DNA from: Pandoraea apista
GTDB taxonomy: Bacteria; Pseudomonadota; Gammaproteobacteria; Burkholderiales; Burkholderiaceae
Assembly (NCBI RefSeq): GCF_001465595.2
Contig: NZ_CP013481.2
Location: 682,001 to 746,000, forward strand
Length of the DNA stretch: 64,000 bases
Reading direction: 5' to 3'
Position numbers and translations under genes: made by a program
The notes under the pieces: generated by a model
Told to the model about the DNA's origin: nothing
Databases searched by the model: none
What the model saw: the letters and a program-made list of their open reading frames with translations, nothing else
Shown: piece after piece, positions 50,111 to 58,915 of the stretch
Layout: each line of letters opens with the position of its first letter
Position numbering within the stretch: the stretch's first letter is position 1

Positions 50111-50157
50111 ACACTAGGTATAGTGGTCATCGTGCGGTGCGACACTATATCTAGTGT
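50111..50157 (+). promoter_or_regulatory. Two NrdR boxes upstream of nrdB
   Basis: Box 1 is ACACTAGGTATAGTGG at 50111-50126 and box 2 is ACACTATATCTAGTGT at 50142-50157, nearly a perfect palindrome. They are 31 bases apart, the same spacing as at nrdA. Box 1 includes TATAGT and box 2 includes TATATC, either of which could be a -10. Confidence 0.9.
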
Positions 50158-50225
50158 GGTGTGCTGGAATGAGTGACGTAATTGTGCTAAATTGGAGTCA
50201 TTCAATTCGACGTCGGGAGGTCATG

Positions 50226-50393
50226 ATGTTGTTACCGCTCTCGCGTCGGCGTTGTTGTTCAAAACTGCGCAATTGCGCATCTGCATTACCCCCGAAACAC
50301 GGCAGCTTTTCCGGCGGACTTCGTACTGTCGGCGACAAGTCGCCGGCTGCCGGATCGCAAGTTTTTTGTCGGCCTTCGCTCGCGAACGGCTGA
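50226..50393 (+). CDS. Possible small leader ORF upstream of nrdB
   Basis: A 55-codon frame begins with ATG five bases after GGGAGG, in the nrdB leader after the NrdR boxes. The product (MLLPLSRRRCCSKLRNC...) is rich in Arg, Ser and Cys and resembles nothing I know. It ends 63 bases before nrdB. The good ribosome site is the only positive evidence, so it may be chance. Confidence 0.25.
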   Translation: MLLPLSRRRCCSKLRNCASALPPKHGSFSGGLRTVGDKSPAAGSQVFCRPSLANG

Positions 50394-50456
50394 TCTGTCA
50401 CTTCGGCGATGTGCGCGTTTGTGTGCATCGCATCAACCTGAACGGACTGAGACCCT

Positions 50457-51599
50457 ATGCTTAACTGGGAAGAAGACACTACCGCCGCCAAATCGGCCGC
50501 CCCCTCCGCTGCTCCGGCCCCTGCGTCGAACATTCTCGGCACCCAAGGGGATACCCCGAGTGTGATCGCTTCGCAGTCGACGCGCCGTGTGAGCGCGTCC
50601 GACAAGCGCGTGATCAACGGCACGACGGACGTGAACCAACTGGTGCCCTTCAAGTACAAGTGGGCCTGGGAAAAATATCTGGCCGGTTGCGCGAACCACT
50701 GGATGCCGCAGGAAATCAACATGTCGCGCGACATCGCGCTGTGGAAAGATCCGAACGGTCTGACCGAAGACGAGCGCCGCATCATCAAGCGCAACCTCGG
50801 CTTCTTCGTGACGGCCGACTCGCTCGCCGCGAACAACATCGTGCTGGGCACCTACCGCCACATCACTGCACCGGAGTGCCGCCAGTTCCTGCTGCGTCAG
50901 GCGTTCGAAGAGGCGATCCATACGCACGCTTATCAATACATCGTCGAGAGCCTGGGGCTGGACGAAGGCGAGATCTTCAACGCGTATCACGAAGTGCCGT
51001 CGATTCGCGACAAGGACGAGTTCCTGCTGCCGTTCATCGAAGTCGTAGCCGATCCGTCGTTCCAGACCGGCACGCAGGAAGCCGACCAGAAGCTGCTGCG
51101 CTCGCTGATCGTGTTCGCCTGCATCATGGAAGGTCTGTTCTTCTATGTCGGCTTCACGCAGATCCTCGCGCTGGGCCGTCAAAACAAGATGACCGGTGCT
51201 GCGGAGCAGTATCAGTACATTCTTCGCGACGAGTCGATGCACTGCAACTTCGGCATCGACCTGATCAATCAGGTGAAGCTGGAAAACCCGAACCTGTGGA
51301 CGCCGGAGTTCCGCGAAGAGATTCGCGAGCTGTTCAAGAAGGCGGTCGAGTTGGAGTATCGCTACGCCGAAGACACGATGCCGCGCGGCGTGCTTGGTTT
51401 GAACGCGGGCATGTTCAAGAGCTATCTTCGCTTCATCGCGAACCGTCGTTGTGCCCAAATTGGTCTCGAAGCGCTCTACCCGAACGAAGAGAATCCGTTC
51501 CCGTGGATGAGCGAGATGATCGATCTGAAGAAGGAGCGCAACTTCTTCGAAACGCGTGTGATCGAGTATCAGACCGGTGGCGCGCTGAGCTGGGACTAA
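50457..51599 (+). CDS. nrdB: Class Ia ribonucleoside-diphosphate reductase, beta subunit NrdB
   Basis: Radical-generating subunit of 380 residues. Metal ligands are visible at Asp121 ([10 protein letters not shown]), Glu152 and His155 ([10 protein letters not shown]), and the later DESMHC motif. Tyr159, four residues after His155, corresponds to the radical Tyr122 of E. coli, so this is a diiron-tyrosyl radical enzyme. The C-terminal TGGALSWD tail binds NrdA. A Pro/Ala/Ser-rich tail of about 60 residues is added at the N-terminus. It is transcribed alone, under its own NrdR boxes. Confidence 0.96.
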   Translation: MLNWEEDTTAAKSAAPSAAPAPASNILGTQGDTPSVIASQSTRRVSASDKRVINGTTDVNQLVPFKYKWAWEKYLAGCANHWMPQEINMSRDIALWKDPNGLTEDERRIIKRNLGFFVTADSLAANNIVLGTYRHITAPECRQFLLRQAFEEAIHTHAYQYIVESLGLDEGEIFNAYHEVPSIRDKDEFLLPFIEVVADPSFQTGTQEADQKLLRSLIVFACIMEGLFFYVGFTQILALGRQNKMTGAAEQYQYILRDESMHCNFGIDLINQVKLENPNLWTPEFREEIRELFKKAVELEYRYAEDTMPRGVLGLNAGMFKSYLRFIANRRCAQIGLEALYPNEENPFPWMSEMIDLKKERNFFETRVIEYQTGGALSWD

Positions 51600-51864
51600 G
51601 CACGGAGTGAAAAATGGGTGCTCGCTGCAAAGCAAGCATCCATGCGGGTTTCAAGAGGGTGGTGTGTGCGTGCGTGACACGCGTGACCGGCAGCAAGAGA
51701 AGCAAAAGAGAACGTGCAGGTCACGCACATCATCCTCACTCGCAAGACGTTTCGATCGCTTCGCAAGTGCTTCGCATGCGTCGACATGCGAGAGCGATGT
51801 GCATCAAATACAACAGATTGACTTCGTCATTACGAATGTTGTGCGCTTTTTTATGCGCAAAGTA

Positions 51865-51893
51865 TTAACATCGCATCACAAAAGAATTATTAT
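51865..51893 (+). promoter_or_regulatory. Sigma-70 promoter of the candidate RNA
   Basis: TTAACA and TATTAT are 17 bases apart, each one mismatch from consensus, in an AT-rich block that stands out from the rest of the window. Transcription would start near 51900. Confidence 0.7.
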
Positions 51894-51899
51894 TCGCTC

Positions 51900-52135
51900 A
51901 AATAAATTGCAGTCTCGATGAACACACGAAAGCACATTGCTTTCCTCCCGCGACAGAGAGCTGGTAGTTACGGAGCGTAAAAACCTTGGTGCATAGCAAG
52001 CAGTATCGCTTATCCGCTATCGCAATCTCCTCCATCCCGATGACGGGACAGGCAAGCTACCCCCCGAAGAATCTGGCGAATCCCCCTTCTCAAGACAATC
52101 GAATTGCTGGCGGCAATGTCGCCGGCAATTTTTTT
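51900..52135 (+). ncRNA. Candidate small RNA of about 235 nt
   Basis: The element is bounded by a good promoter and a classical intrinsic terminator, and no open frame inside it has a ribosome site or recognisable product. Internal dyads include CCCGATGACGGG. It does not resemble 6S RNA, tmRNA, RNase P RNA or 4.5S RNA as I know them. It could instead be an attenuated leader of the histone H1-like gene that begins 180 bases after the terminator. The start and end are inferred from the signals only. Confidence 0.45.
52103..52135 (+). terminator. Intrinsic terminator of the candidate RNA
   Basis: ATTGCTGGCG pairs with CGCCGGCAAT (one G-U pair) across a 7-base loop and is followed directly by seven T. 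It is more than 500 bases after the nrdB stop and upstream of the next gene, so it is not explained by a known coding unit. Confidence 0.85.
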
Positions 52136-52315
52136 GCGCGCGTGACCACACACGGTCAGCGTCATGCGCGCAGCGCCGAATTCATTAGCGTAAGCCGTCG
52201 TTGTCCGATGCGTACGCCGATGAATAGCCCGCTCGCCGGCGGTTCTCCGCACGGTGGTCGGGTTTCCTTCTCAGGTGGTTTGTTTGAGTGATCTTTCACG
52301 TTAAGGAGCAAAGTG

Positions 52316-52924
52316 ATGGCTACTACTGCTAAGAAAAAACCCGCAGCCAAGAAGGCTGTTGCCAAGAAGCCGGTAGCGAAGAAGGCTGCCGCCGCCAAGA
52401 AGCCTGTCGCCAAGAAGGCTGTGGCTGCTAAGAAGCCGGTCGCGAAGAAGGCAGCTGCTGCCAAGAAGCCGGCAGCGAAGAAGGTTGCTGCCAAGAAGCC
52501 GGCCGCCAAGAAGGTCGCGGTGAAGAAGGTTGCCGCCAAGAAGCCGGTTGCCAAGAAGGCGGCAGTGAAGAAGGTTGCCGCCAAGAAGCCGGTTGCCAAG
52601 AAGGCAGCAGTGAAGAAGGTTGCCGCCAAGAAGCCGGCCGCCAAGAAGGCAGCAGTCAAGAAAGTTGCCGCCAAGAAGCCGGCCGCCAAGAAGGCAGCAG
52701 TGAAGAAGGTTGCTGCCAAGAAGCCGGCAGCGAAGAAGGCTGCTGCGAAGAAGCCGGCTGCCAAGAAGCCTGCTGCTAAGAAGCCCGCTGCTGCCAAGAA
52801 GCCGGCAGTGAAGAAGGTTGCTGCAAAGCCTGCTGCTGCTCCGGCTGCTGCAGCACCGGCAGCACCGAAGACGGCTCTGAATCCGGCAGCGGCATGGCCG
52901 TTCCCGACCGGCAGCCGTCCGTAA
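52316..52924 (+). CDS. Histone H1-like Ala/Lys/Pro-rich DNA-binding protein
   Basis: Protein of 202 residues composed almost only of Lys, Ala, Pro and Val. Residues about 68-142 contain five 15-residue repeats of the type [15 protein letters not shown], encoded by 45-bp repeats. It ends in the non-repetitive [15 protein letters not shown], typical of Burkholderiaceae members. Such HctB/AlgP-like proteins bind DNA non-specifically and compact it; the regulatory role here is not known. The ATG at 52316 follows AAGGAGC with ideal spacing; an adjacent GTG at 52313 is less likely. Confidence 0.88.
   Translation: MATTAKKKPAAKKAVAKKPVAKKAAAAKKPVAKKAVAAKKPVAKKAAAAKKPAAKKVAAKKPAAKKVAVKKVAAKKPVAKKAAVKKVAAKKPVAKKAAVKKVAAKKPAAKKAAVKKVAAKKPAAKKAAVKKVAAKKPAAKKAAAKKPAAKKPAAKKPAAAKKPAVKKVAAKPAAAPAAAAPAAPKTALNPAAAWPFPTGSRP
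52517..52741 (+). repeat. 45-bp tandem repeats within the histone-like gene
   Basis: Five copies of a 45-bp unit encode [15 protein letters not shown], where x is Val in the first two copies and Ala in the rest. The near identity at the DNA level (for example GTGAAGAAGGTTGC) makes copy-number change between strains likely. Confidence 0.85.
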
Positions 52925-52966
52925 TTCGAGTGCCGATGCAGGAACCAAGGCACTTAGGTGTCTTTT

Positions 52967-52988
52967 GATCGAGTAGGCCTACTCGATC
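52967..52988. repeat. Perfect 22-bp palindrome after the histone-like gene
   Basis: GATCGAGTAGG is followed immediately by its exact complement, without a spacer. It lies 43 bases after the stop codon and just before the terminator. A loop-free dyad is more like a protein-binding site than an RNA hairpin. Confidence 0.8.
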
Positions 52989-52990
52989 CG

Positions 52991-53029
52991 AAACCCGCTG
53001 TGATGAGCGATCGTCACGGCGGGTTTTTT
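52991..53029 (+). terminator. Intrinsic terminator after the histone-like gene
   Basis: AACCCGC and GTGA pair with TCAC and GCGGGTT (one T-G pair between) around a 10-base loop, followed by six T. Confidence 0.85.
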
Positions 53030-53137
53030 CATGGAAGCAATGAAAACGGGCGACCTGAGTCGCCCGGTTGATGCATTGCGAGAGCGATGCGGGATCGCTC
53101 CGGTCAGAGGACTGCGCGCTTCAGCGCGGCACGCGCC

Positions 53138-53617
53138 TTAGTGCGTCACACGTGTCACACCGCCGCTCGAGAGCAGACGCACGCGCTGTCCCGGCTGGAA
53201 CGCCTCGTCGGCGTCCTGCGTGATCGCACGCAGTTCGCCATTGTCGAGTCGCACGGTGATTTCCAGACCTGCCTTCTTGCTCATGCGGCTTTCGATGGCC
53301 TGACCTGCCACAGCACCCAGCAGACCCCCGACGATGCCCGTCGCGATCGAGCCGCGACCGCCGCCGATCGCACTACCGCCAATGGCGCCGAGTGCGCCGC
53401 CGCCCGCAATGCCGAGAATGCCCGGATCGCCATTGCTGCTGTCGATCGTGACCGGACGCACCGATTCAACCGTGCCCATGCGCACGACCTGTTCGCGTTG
53501 CGCCTGCCGGCTGCTGTAGACGCTCGCAGAGTTGCTTGGACCGAACGCCGTGCAGGCGGACAGAGAGAGCGAAGCCGCGGCGGCGAGAATAATGAGCGGT
53601 GTGGTCAGTCGTGCCAT
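53138..53617 (-). CDS. Glycine-zipper outer-membrane lipoprotein (SlyB/Pcp-like)
   Basis: Lipoprotein of 159 residues. The signal peptide ends in LSLSAC with the lipidated Cys at 22. A glycine-zipper stretch (about 68-105, ILGIAGGGALGAIGGSAIGG...) would form two packed membrane helices, and a C-terminal beta part follows (ITVRLDNGELRAITQDADE). It resembles the SlyB/PcpA family of envelope-integrity lipoproteins; the precise role is not known. It is the last gene of the minus-strand run and lies 19 bases after the PfkB-type kinase. Confidence 0.87.
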   Translation of the reverse strand: MARLTTPLIILAAAASLSLSACTAFGPSNSASVYSSRQAQREQVVRMGTVESVRPVTIDSSNGDPGILGIAGGGALGAIGGSAIGGGRGSIATGIVGGLLGAVAGQAIESRMSKKAGLEITVRLDNGELRAITQDADEAFQPGQRVRLLSSGGVTRVTH

Positions 53618-53636
53618 TGTTATGCCTTTCCTAAAA

Positions 53637-54572
53637 TCATTCGAAGCGGTGGCCGAACGCTTCTACATATTGCGCTTCGATGTCGCTGCGCGTGGGTGCG
53701 TAAGTCTGCGGGCCTTGCTCGGCAATCTTGAGCGAGCCCATCAGACTGGCCAGGCGGCCGGTCGTCGGCCAGTCGAGGCCCTTTTCGATGCCATACAGCA
53801 ATCCGCCACGGAAGGCATCGCCGCACCCGGTGGGATCGACGACACGCTTGGCGGTCACGGCAGGAATATCGTACTGCTTGCCGTCGGCGAAGATCAGGGC
53901 CCCATGTTCTCCGCGCGTGACGACAAGTGCCTCCACTTGCGACCGCAGGTCTTCCATCGACCAGCCGGTCTTCGAGCAGAGGAGCTTGGCTTCGTAGTCG
54001 TTGACCGCGAGATACGTTGCGAGTTCCACCATGCGACGCAGTGCCTCAGCCGAGAGCAGCGGCAAGCCCTGGCCCGGGTCGAACATGAACGGCACGCCCG
54101 CCGCGGCGAAGCCTTCGGCGTGGACGAGCATGGCATCCGGGGCGTCGGGGGCCACAATGCCGAGCGTGGCGCCTTTCACATCGGCCACGCGATTCCGTGC
54201 CGAGAACATCATGGCGCCGGGGTGGAAAGCGGTGATCTGGTTGTTGTCCAGATCGGTCGTGATCATGGCGTTCGCCGTCATGCTGTCGGCAACGGTGCGC
54301 ACGAATTCCGTCGTCATGCCAAGCGACTGAAAACGCTCGAGGTAGGCGCCGCCATCGTCGCCGACCATTCCCATCACCACCGGCGAGCCGCCCAGCAGGT
54401 GCAGGCTGTAGCCGATGTTGCCGGCGCAGCCGCCAAAGTTGCGGCGCATCGTCGGCACGAGGAAGCTGACGTTCAGGATGTGTACCTGATCGGGCAGGAT
54501 ATGCTCGCCGAAGCGGCCTTCGAACGTCATGATGTTGTCGTAGGCGAGCGAGCCGCAGATCACGGTAGTCAC
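53637..54572 (-). CDS. PfkB family carbohydrate/adenosine kinase
   Basis: Ribokinase-fold enzyme of 311 residues. The N-terminal NFGGCAGNIGYSLHLLGG matches the substrate-binding motif, and the DPTGCGDAFRGGLLYG motif carries the catalytic Asp and anion hole. Homologues are often called adenosine kinase in Burkholderia, but the substrate cannot be told from the sequence. I use the GTG at 54572 (VTTVICGSLAYDNIMTF), preceded by AAGGA; the frame upstream is open without homology. tpx is 172 bases upstream in the same direction. Confidence 0.85.
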   Translation of the reverse strand: MTTVICGSLAYDNIMTFEGRFGEHILPDQVHILNVSFLVPTMRRNFGGCAGNIGYSLHLLGGSPVVMGMVGDDGGAYLERFQSLGMTTEFVRTVADSMTANAMITTDLDNNQITAFHPGAMMFSARNRVADVKGATLGIVAPDAPDAMLVHAEGFAAAGVPFMFDPGQGLPLLSAEALRRMVELATYLAVNDYEAKLLCSKTGWSMEDLRSQVEALVVTRGEHGALIFADGKQYDIPAVTAKRVVDPTGCGDAFRGGLLYGIEKGLDWPTTGRLASLMGSLKIAEQGPQTYAPTRSDIEAQYVEAFGHRFE

Positions 54573-54744
54573 GGAATAGGTCCTTGCGAAAAAATGACGG
54601 GGGCCAACAAGGGCGTCCACACATGGGCATCGGTCGAGTTGCCGTGCGCCACTTAAAAACTGGCCGACGCAGTCGTTGCGCCGGCGCGGGAACAGCGATC
54701 CGGCGCGCCGGTGAGACCGGGCGGGCCAGATGAACGGGAATGAA

Positions 54745-55245
54745 TTACGACAGGGCGGCGAGCGCGGCGTCGTAGTTCGGTTCGTTCTTGATCTCGGGCA
54801 CGAGTTCGGCGTGGATGACGCGGTTATCGGCGTCGAGCACCACCACGGCACGTGCCGACACGCCGGCGAGCGGGCCCGTCGTGATTGCCACACCGTAGTT
54901 CTTGAGGAACTCGCGACCGCGCATAGTCGAGAGCGTAACGACGTTGTTCAGGCCTTCGGTGGCGCAGAAACGGCTCATTGCGAACGGCAGGTCGGCCGAG
55001 ATCACGAGCACGACAGTGTTATCGAGCTTGCCGGCGGCTTCGTTGAACTTGCGGGTCGACGTGGCGCAGGTCGGCGTGTCGAGACTCGGCACGATGTTGA
55101 GCACCTTGCGTTTGCCTGCGAAGTCGTCGAGCGTGACGTCTTGCAACTTGGCGTTGACGAGCGAGAGTGCCGGTGCGGTCTGACCCTTTTGCGGGAACTG
55201 GCCGTCGACTTCGATGGGGTTACCCCCGAGCGTGACTTGGGACAT
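54745..55245 (-). CDS. tpx: Thiol peroxidase Tpx
   Basis: Atypical 2-Cys peroxiredoxin of 166 residues that reduces lipid hydroperoxides with thioredoxin, normally in the periplasm or cytoplasm. The peroxidatic Cys60 is in [11 protein letters not shown] and the resolving Cys94 in SRFCATEG, the E. coli spacing. No signal peptide is visible. I choose the ATG at 55245 after AGGAG; a TTG immediately before would add one residue. It lies 32 bases after the DUF3426 gene. Confidence 0.95.
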   Translation of the reverse strand: MSQVTLGGNPIEVDGQFPQKGQTAPALSLVNAKLQDVTLDDFAGKRKVLNIVPSLDTPTCATSTRKFNEAAGKLDNTVVLVISADLPFAMSRFCATEGLNNVVTLSTMRGREFLKNYGVAITTGPLAGVSARAVVVLDADNRVIHAELVPEIKNEPNYDAALAALS

Positions 55246-55277
55246 CAATATCTCCTAGATTGAGTGCAACAGCGCTA

Positions 55278-56501
55278 TCAGGGATAGAACGCGAGCACCC
55301 GGTAATTACTGGCTAGCGCTGCCTGCGCCGACAATCGTAACCGAATCGTGCGTTCATTGCGTGAAGCCAGACCGGCCTCACGCAGCGCGGTGTCTGCGAT
55401 GTAGTCGCTGGCCGAGAAAACGCGCCGCACGACGGGCTTGCCGTCAAGGTCCGACAGCGTGAGTTCGAGCGACGGCCACGCGAGCGCGTAGTCCGCCTGG
55501 TTGCGGATGAAAACGGTGAGTGTCATTGGCACCGCGCTGCCCTGAGCGGCCGACGCTGCGCTGGCCGTTGTGCCGGGCGCGTCAGCCGTATCGGCTGTGG
55601 CGGCTTCGTCGGTGACAAGAGTGACGCTGGAAATCTGAATCATGTCCGGCTGACGCGGTGGTGCGATCGTCACATGCATGGGACGGCCTGCCGCTGCGAA
55701 TACCCCGCGCAGCGCCGGCACCCGGTCGATCACCGCAGCGCGTTCGATCCATGCCCATTGTGCGATCAGGCCGAGGATAGCCAGCGTGAGAAGCAAGCGC
55801 CAGATCACGCGGGCAGCACCGGGGCGCCGCGGTTGTCCGGCGAGCGCGGACGGAACCGGCGGCTCGGCGCGCGGCGTTCGCTCGCCCGACATGCTCGACA
55901 TGCCCGACGCGGTCGGTGCGGTGAGCGCGGTGGGATCGTCGTCGTCGAGGTAGCGCCCCGGGCCGTGATGCATTTGCGCGCGGCTTTCGTCGGGACTGCC
56001 CAACAGCGCGGCAATGGCCGTGGGCGTGAGCATCTCGGGCACCGGTGGGCGCTGGGGCGAGGCGAACGACGCCGAGGCCGCTGACGTCACGGCAGGGGGC
56101 GACGCTTCGTCGACTGGTGCCGTTTCGCGCGCGGAGACCTGGGGAGACGCTGGCGCGGACGCTGTTGCCGCAGACAGCGCGGAATCGAGCGGTAGCGATG
56201 AGGGCTGCGCTTCGCTCGCGAGGTTCGCAACGTCGGGGGTGCCGACGCCGTTCGGTGCGACGGTGAGATCGGGCGACGTCGCTTCGGCAGGTGTCGAATG
56301 GGCGGCGCTGGCCGCCTCATGGTCCGGTGCGTCATTTGCCTCGCCCGGCGGCTCGCAGAGATAGGCGCGGCCGTCGAACACCTCGCGGCAGTTGCCGCAA
56401 CGCACAAGGCCGTCGCGCAGCTTGAGCTGGTCCGCGACGACGCGAAAGACGGTATGACAGTGAGGGCAGCGGGTAGCGAGAACGCGCGAGGACTGGGTCA
56501 T
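55278..56501 (-). CDS. Zinc-ribbon and DUF3426 domain protein
   Basis: Protein of 407 residues. The N-terminal MJ0042-type zinc ribbon has CPHC and CGNC pairs (about 12-38), followed by a long Ala/Pro/Ser/Thr-rich, probably disordered segment (about 50-235). One membrane segment (about 237-256) and a C-terminal DUF3426 domain follow (TLTVFIRNQADYALAWPSLELTLSD). The family is often next to prmA in betaproteobacteria, as here, but its role is unknown. It starts 32 bases after prmA ends. Confidence 0.83.
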   Translation of the reverse strand: MTQSSRVLATRCPHCHTVFRVVADQLKLRDGLVRCGNCREVFDGRAYLCEPPGEANDAPDHEAASAAHSTPAEATSPDLTVAPNGVGTPDVANLASEAQPSSLPLDSALSAATASAPASPQVSARETAPVDEASPPAVTSAASASFASPQRPPVPEMLTPTAIAALLGSPDESRAQMHHGPGRYLDDDDPTALTAPTASGMSSMSGERTPRAEPPVPSALAGQPRRPGAARVIWRLLLTLAILGLIAQWAWIERAAVIDRVPALRGVFAAAGRPMHVTIAPPRQPDMIQISSVTLVTDEAATADTADAPGTTASAASAAQGSAVPMTLTVFIRNQADYALAWPSLELTLSDLDGKPVVRRVFSASDYIADTALREAGLASRNERTIRLRLSAQAALASNYRVLAFYP

Positions 56502-56533
56502 GGGACTCGGGGGCTCGGCGCGTTGGGCACGGC

Positions 56534-57427
56534 TTAGCTGGCGGCCTGCCCGTGCAGGCAGACCCAGCCATCGTGAGCGCGCCAGACCGACATCTTCATA
56601 TAAGGCGCGTAGGCGGCGATCACCTCGTCGGCCTGCCGCTCCAGCACGCCGGACAGTGCGAGGCGTCCGCCCGGTGCGACGCGAGACGTCAGCATCGAGG
56701 CAAGCAGCTTGAGCGGATTCGACAGGATATTGGCGACCACGATATTGAACTGGCCGTCGCGCAGATCGTCGGGCAACCCGTATTCGACCGGCGCGTGATT
56801 GCGCTCGCTGTTATAACGGGCGGACTCGACCGCTTGCGGATCGATGTCGATACCGATGACCGGATCAGCGCCGCACTTGCGGGCGAGAATTGCCAGAATG
56901 CCCGAACCGCAACCGTAGTCGAGCAGCGACTGGCCCGGCTGAACATTCTGCTCGAGCCACTCCATGCACAGTCGCGTGGTCGGATGGCTACCGGTACCGA
57001 ACGCCAGACCCGGATCGAGTTCGAGGATCAGGGCGTCGGTGTCCGGGGCGTCGTGCCACGACGGCACCACCCAGATCCGCTGGCCGATCTGCATTGGCTC
57101 GAATTGCGATTGCGTGAGCCGCACCCAATCCTGTTCCTCCACGTCACGCAAGGTAAACGCGGGGGACTCGGTGAGCCCCAATTCATTGATCGCCGCCGCG
57201 AGCAGCACGGCGGCGTCCTGATCTTCCCCCACCAGCGCAACCACGCGCGAGTGTTGCCACGCGGTGTCCGGCGGGGTCAGGCCAGGCTCGCCGAACATCG
57301 GTTGCTCGTCGGGCGTGTCGGCGTCCGCGTCTTCGACCGAGACCGACAGCACGCCGAGATCGAGCAGGGCGTCTGACAGAGCCTCGGCCTGGGCACGGGC
57401 GACTTCTACGACGAGTTCGCGATACAT
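56534..57427 (-). CDS. prmA: Ribosomal protein L11 methyltransferase PrmA
   Basis: SAM-dependent enzyme of 297 residues that trimethylates ribosomal protein L11. A small N-terminal recognition domain precedes the Rossmann domain with [30 protein letters not shown] and the [10 protein letters not shown] motif. [17 protein letters not shown] is diagnostic. It lies 27 bases after accC in the same direction, as in many betaproteobacteria. Confidence 0.96.
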   Translation of the reverse strand: MYRELVVEVARAQAEALSDALLDLGVLSVSVEDADADTPDEQPMFGEPGLTPPDTAWQHSRVVALVGEDQDAAVLLAAAINELGLTESPAFTLRDVEEQDWVRLTQSQFEPMQIGQRIWVVPSWHDAPDTDALILELDPGLAFGTGSHPTTRLCMEWLEQNVQPGQSLLDYGCGSGILAILARKCGADPVIGIDIDPQAVESARYNSERNHAPVEYGLPDDLRDGQFNIVVANILSNPLKLLASMLTSRVAPGGRLALSGVLERQADEVIAAYAPYMKMSVWRAHDGWVCLHGQAAS

Positions 57428-57454
57428 AGCGAGTAGTTCCTACGAATTAACGAC

Positions 57455-58816
57455 TTAATTGCCGCCGACGGCAGACTTCTGCGCCAGCTTGTGTTCCAGA
57501 TAATGGATGCTCGTGCCGCCTTCGACAAACTTGGCGTCGAGCATCAATTCCCGGTGCAGCGGGATGTTCGTCTGGATGCCTTCGATCACGATTTCCGACA
57601 GCGCCACACGCATGCGGCGAATCGCCTGATCGCGCGTTGCGCCGTAGGCGATCAGCTTGCCGATCATCGAATCGTAGTTAGGCGGCACGAAGTAGCCGTT
57701 ATAAGCATGCGAATCGACGCGGATGCCGGGGCCACCCGGCATATGCCAGGCAGTAATGCGGCCCGGCGACGGCGTGAACTTGAACGGGTCTTCGGCGTTG
57801 ATACGGCACTCGATAGCATGGCCCTGGAACTGGATATCGCGCTGACGGTAGGCGAGCTTCTCGCCGGCCGCGATGCGGATCTGCTCCTGCACGATATCGA
57901 TACCCGTGATCATCTCCGTGACGGGATGCTCGACCTGCACGCGCGTGTTCATTTCGATGAAGTAGAACTCATTGTTCTCGAACAGGAACTCGAACGTGCC
58001 GGCACCGACATAGCCCATCTTCTTGCAGGCGTCGGCGCAGCGATCGCCGATGCGCTCGATCAGACGGCGCGGAATCAGCGGTGCGGTCGCTTCTTCGATC
58101 ACCTTCTGGTGGCGGCGCTGCATAGAGCAGTCACGCTCGCCCAGCCAGATCGCATTCTTGTGCTTGTCGGCGAGAATCTGGATTTCGATATGGCGCGGGT
58201 TCTCGAGGAACTTCTCCATATAGACTTCCGGGTTGCCGAAGGCACGGCCGGCTTCTTCGCGGGTCATGTTGACCGCGTTCACAAGCGCCGCTTCCGTGTG
58301 CACCACGCGCATGCCGCGACCACCGCCGCCGCCTGCGGCCTTGATGATCACCGGATAGCCGATCTGACGTGCAATGCGCACGATTTCCTTCGGATCGTCG
58401 GGCAACGCGCCTTCCGAACCCGGCACGCAAGGCACGCCGGTCTTGATCATCGTCTGCTTGGCCGAGACCTTGTCGCCCATCAGGCGAATGGTGTCGGGGC
58501 GCGGACCGATGAACGTGAAACCCGATTGCTCGACGCGCTCGGCGAAGTCGGCGTTCTCGGAGAGGAAGCCATAGCCCGGGTGGATGGCCTGAGCGTCGGT
58601 GACTTCCGCCGCGCTGATGAGCGCCGGCATGTTCAGATAGCTCAGCGGCGAGGGTGCCGGGCCGATACAGACGGCTTCGTCAGCGAGCTTGACGTACTTC
58701 GCTTCCTTGTCGGCTTCGGAGTAGACCACGACGGTCTTGATGCCCATCTCGCGGCATGCGCGCTGGATGCGCAAAGCGATTTCGCCGCGGTTGGCGATGA
58801 GAATTTTTTCAAACAT
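57455..58816 (-). CDS. accC: Biotin carboxylase AccC
   Basis: ATP-grasp enzyme of 453 residues, the biotin carboxylase part of acetyl-CoA carboxylase, which makes malonyl-CoA for fatty acid synthesis. [17 protein letters not shown] is the usual start; [12 protein letters not shown] is the ATP-binding glycine loop, and [16 protein letters not shown] carries catalytic residues. The frame extends upstream, but the ATG at 58816 is the conserved start. It follows accB by 99 bases; accA and accD are not in the window. Confidence 0.97.
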   Translation of the reverse strand: MFEKILIANRGEIALRIQRACREMGIKTVVVYSEADKEAKYVKLADEAVCIGPAPSPLSYLNMPALISAAEVTDAQAIHPGYGFLSENADFAERVEQSGFTFIGPRPDTIRLMGDKVSAKQTMIKTGVPCVPGSEGALPDDPKEIVRIARQIGYPVIIKAAGGGGGRGMRVVHTEAALVNAVNMTREEAGRAFGNPEVYMEKFLENPRHIEIQILADKHKNAIWLGERDCSMQRRHQKVIEEATAPLIPRRLIERIGDRCADACKKMGYVGAGTFEFLFENNEFYFIEMNTRVQVEHPVTEMITGIDIVQEQIRIAAGEKLAYRQRDIQFQGHAIECRINAEDPFKFTPSPGRITAWHMPGGPGIRVDSHAYNGYFVPPNYDSMIGKLIAYGATRDQAIRRMRVALSEIVIEGIQTNIPLHRELMLDAKFVEGGTSIHYLEHKLAQKSAVGGN

Positions 58817-58915
58817 TATGTGCAGTCCTGCCCGTAAGGGGAGAGGATCGGGGCCGGACGCCGGTTGCCGCCGAGCGGCACACGGCCGCGCAGGCGGGGC
58901 GTCCGACAACCGGCA

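Larger units (their letters stand above)
49901..50456. other. Divergent control region of the epimerase gene and nrdB
   Basis: This 556-base stretch holds the two NrdR boxes of nrdB and a leader of about 300 bases. A possible small leader frame is listed separately. No other gene is supported. Confidence 0.6.
51600..52315. other. Long non-coding stretch between nrdB and the histone H1-like gene
   Basis: 716 bases without a supported protein gene. Just after nrdB lies an imperfect dyad (51614-51643, ATGGGTGCTCGCT against AGCAAGCATCCAT) that may end or protect the nrdB mRNA. From 51860 the sequence is unusually AT-rich and contains a promoter, then a structured region and a U-rich terminator, listed as a candidate RNA gene. 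The last 180 bases lead to the histone gene. Confidence 0.65.

Noticed and set aside
50192..50464. 90-codon ORF overlapping the start of nrdB
   Set aside because: No ribosome site, and it runs out of frame into nrdB; the nrdB start is clear.
51607..51921. 104-codon ORF after nrdB
   Set aside because: It runs across a dyad and the AT-rich promoter, has no family resemblance, and its codon use differs from neighbouring genes.
52517..52741. Regular repeats considered as a CRISPR-like array
   Set aside because: The repeats are contiguous and in frame and encode Lys/Ala/Pro units; there are no unique spacers and no cas genes.
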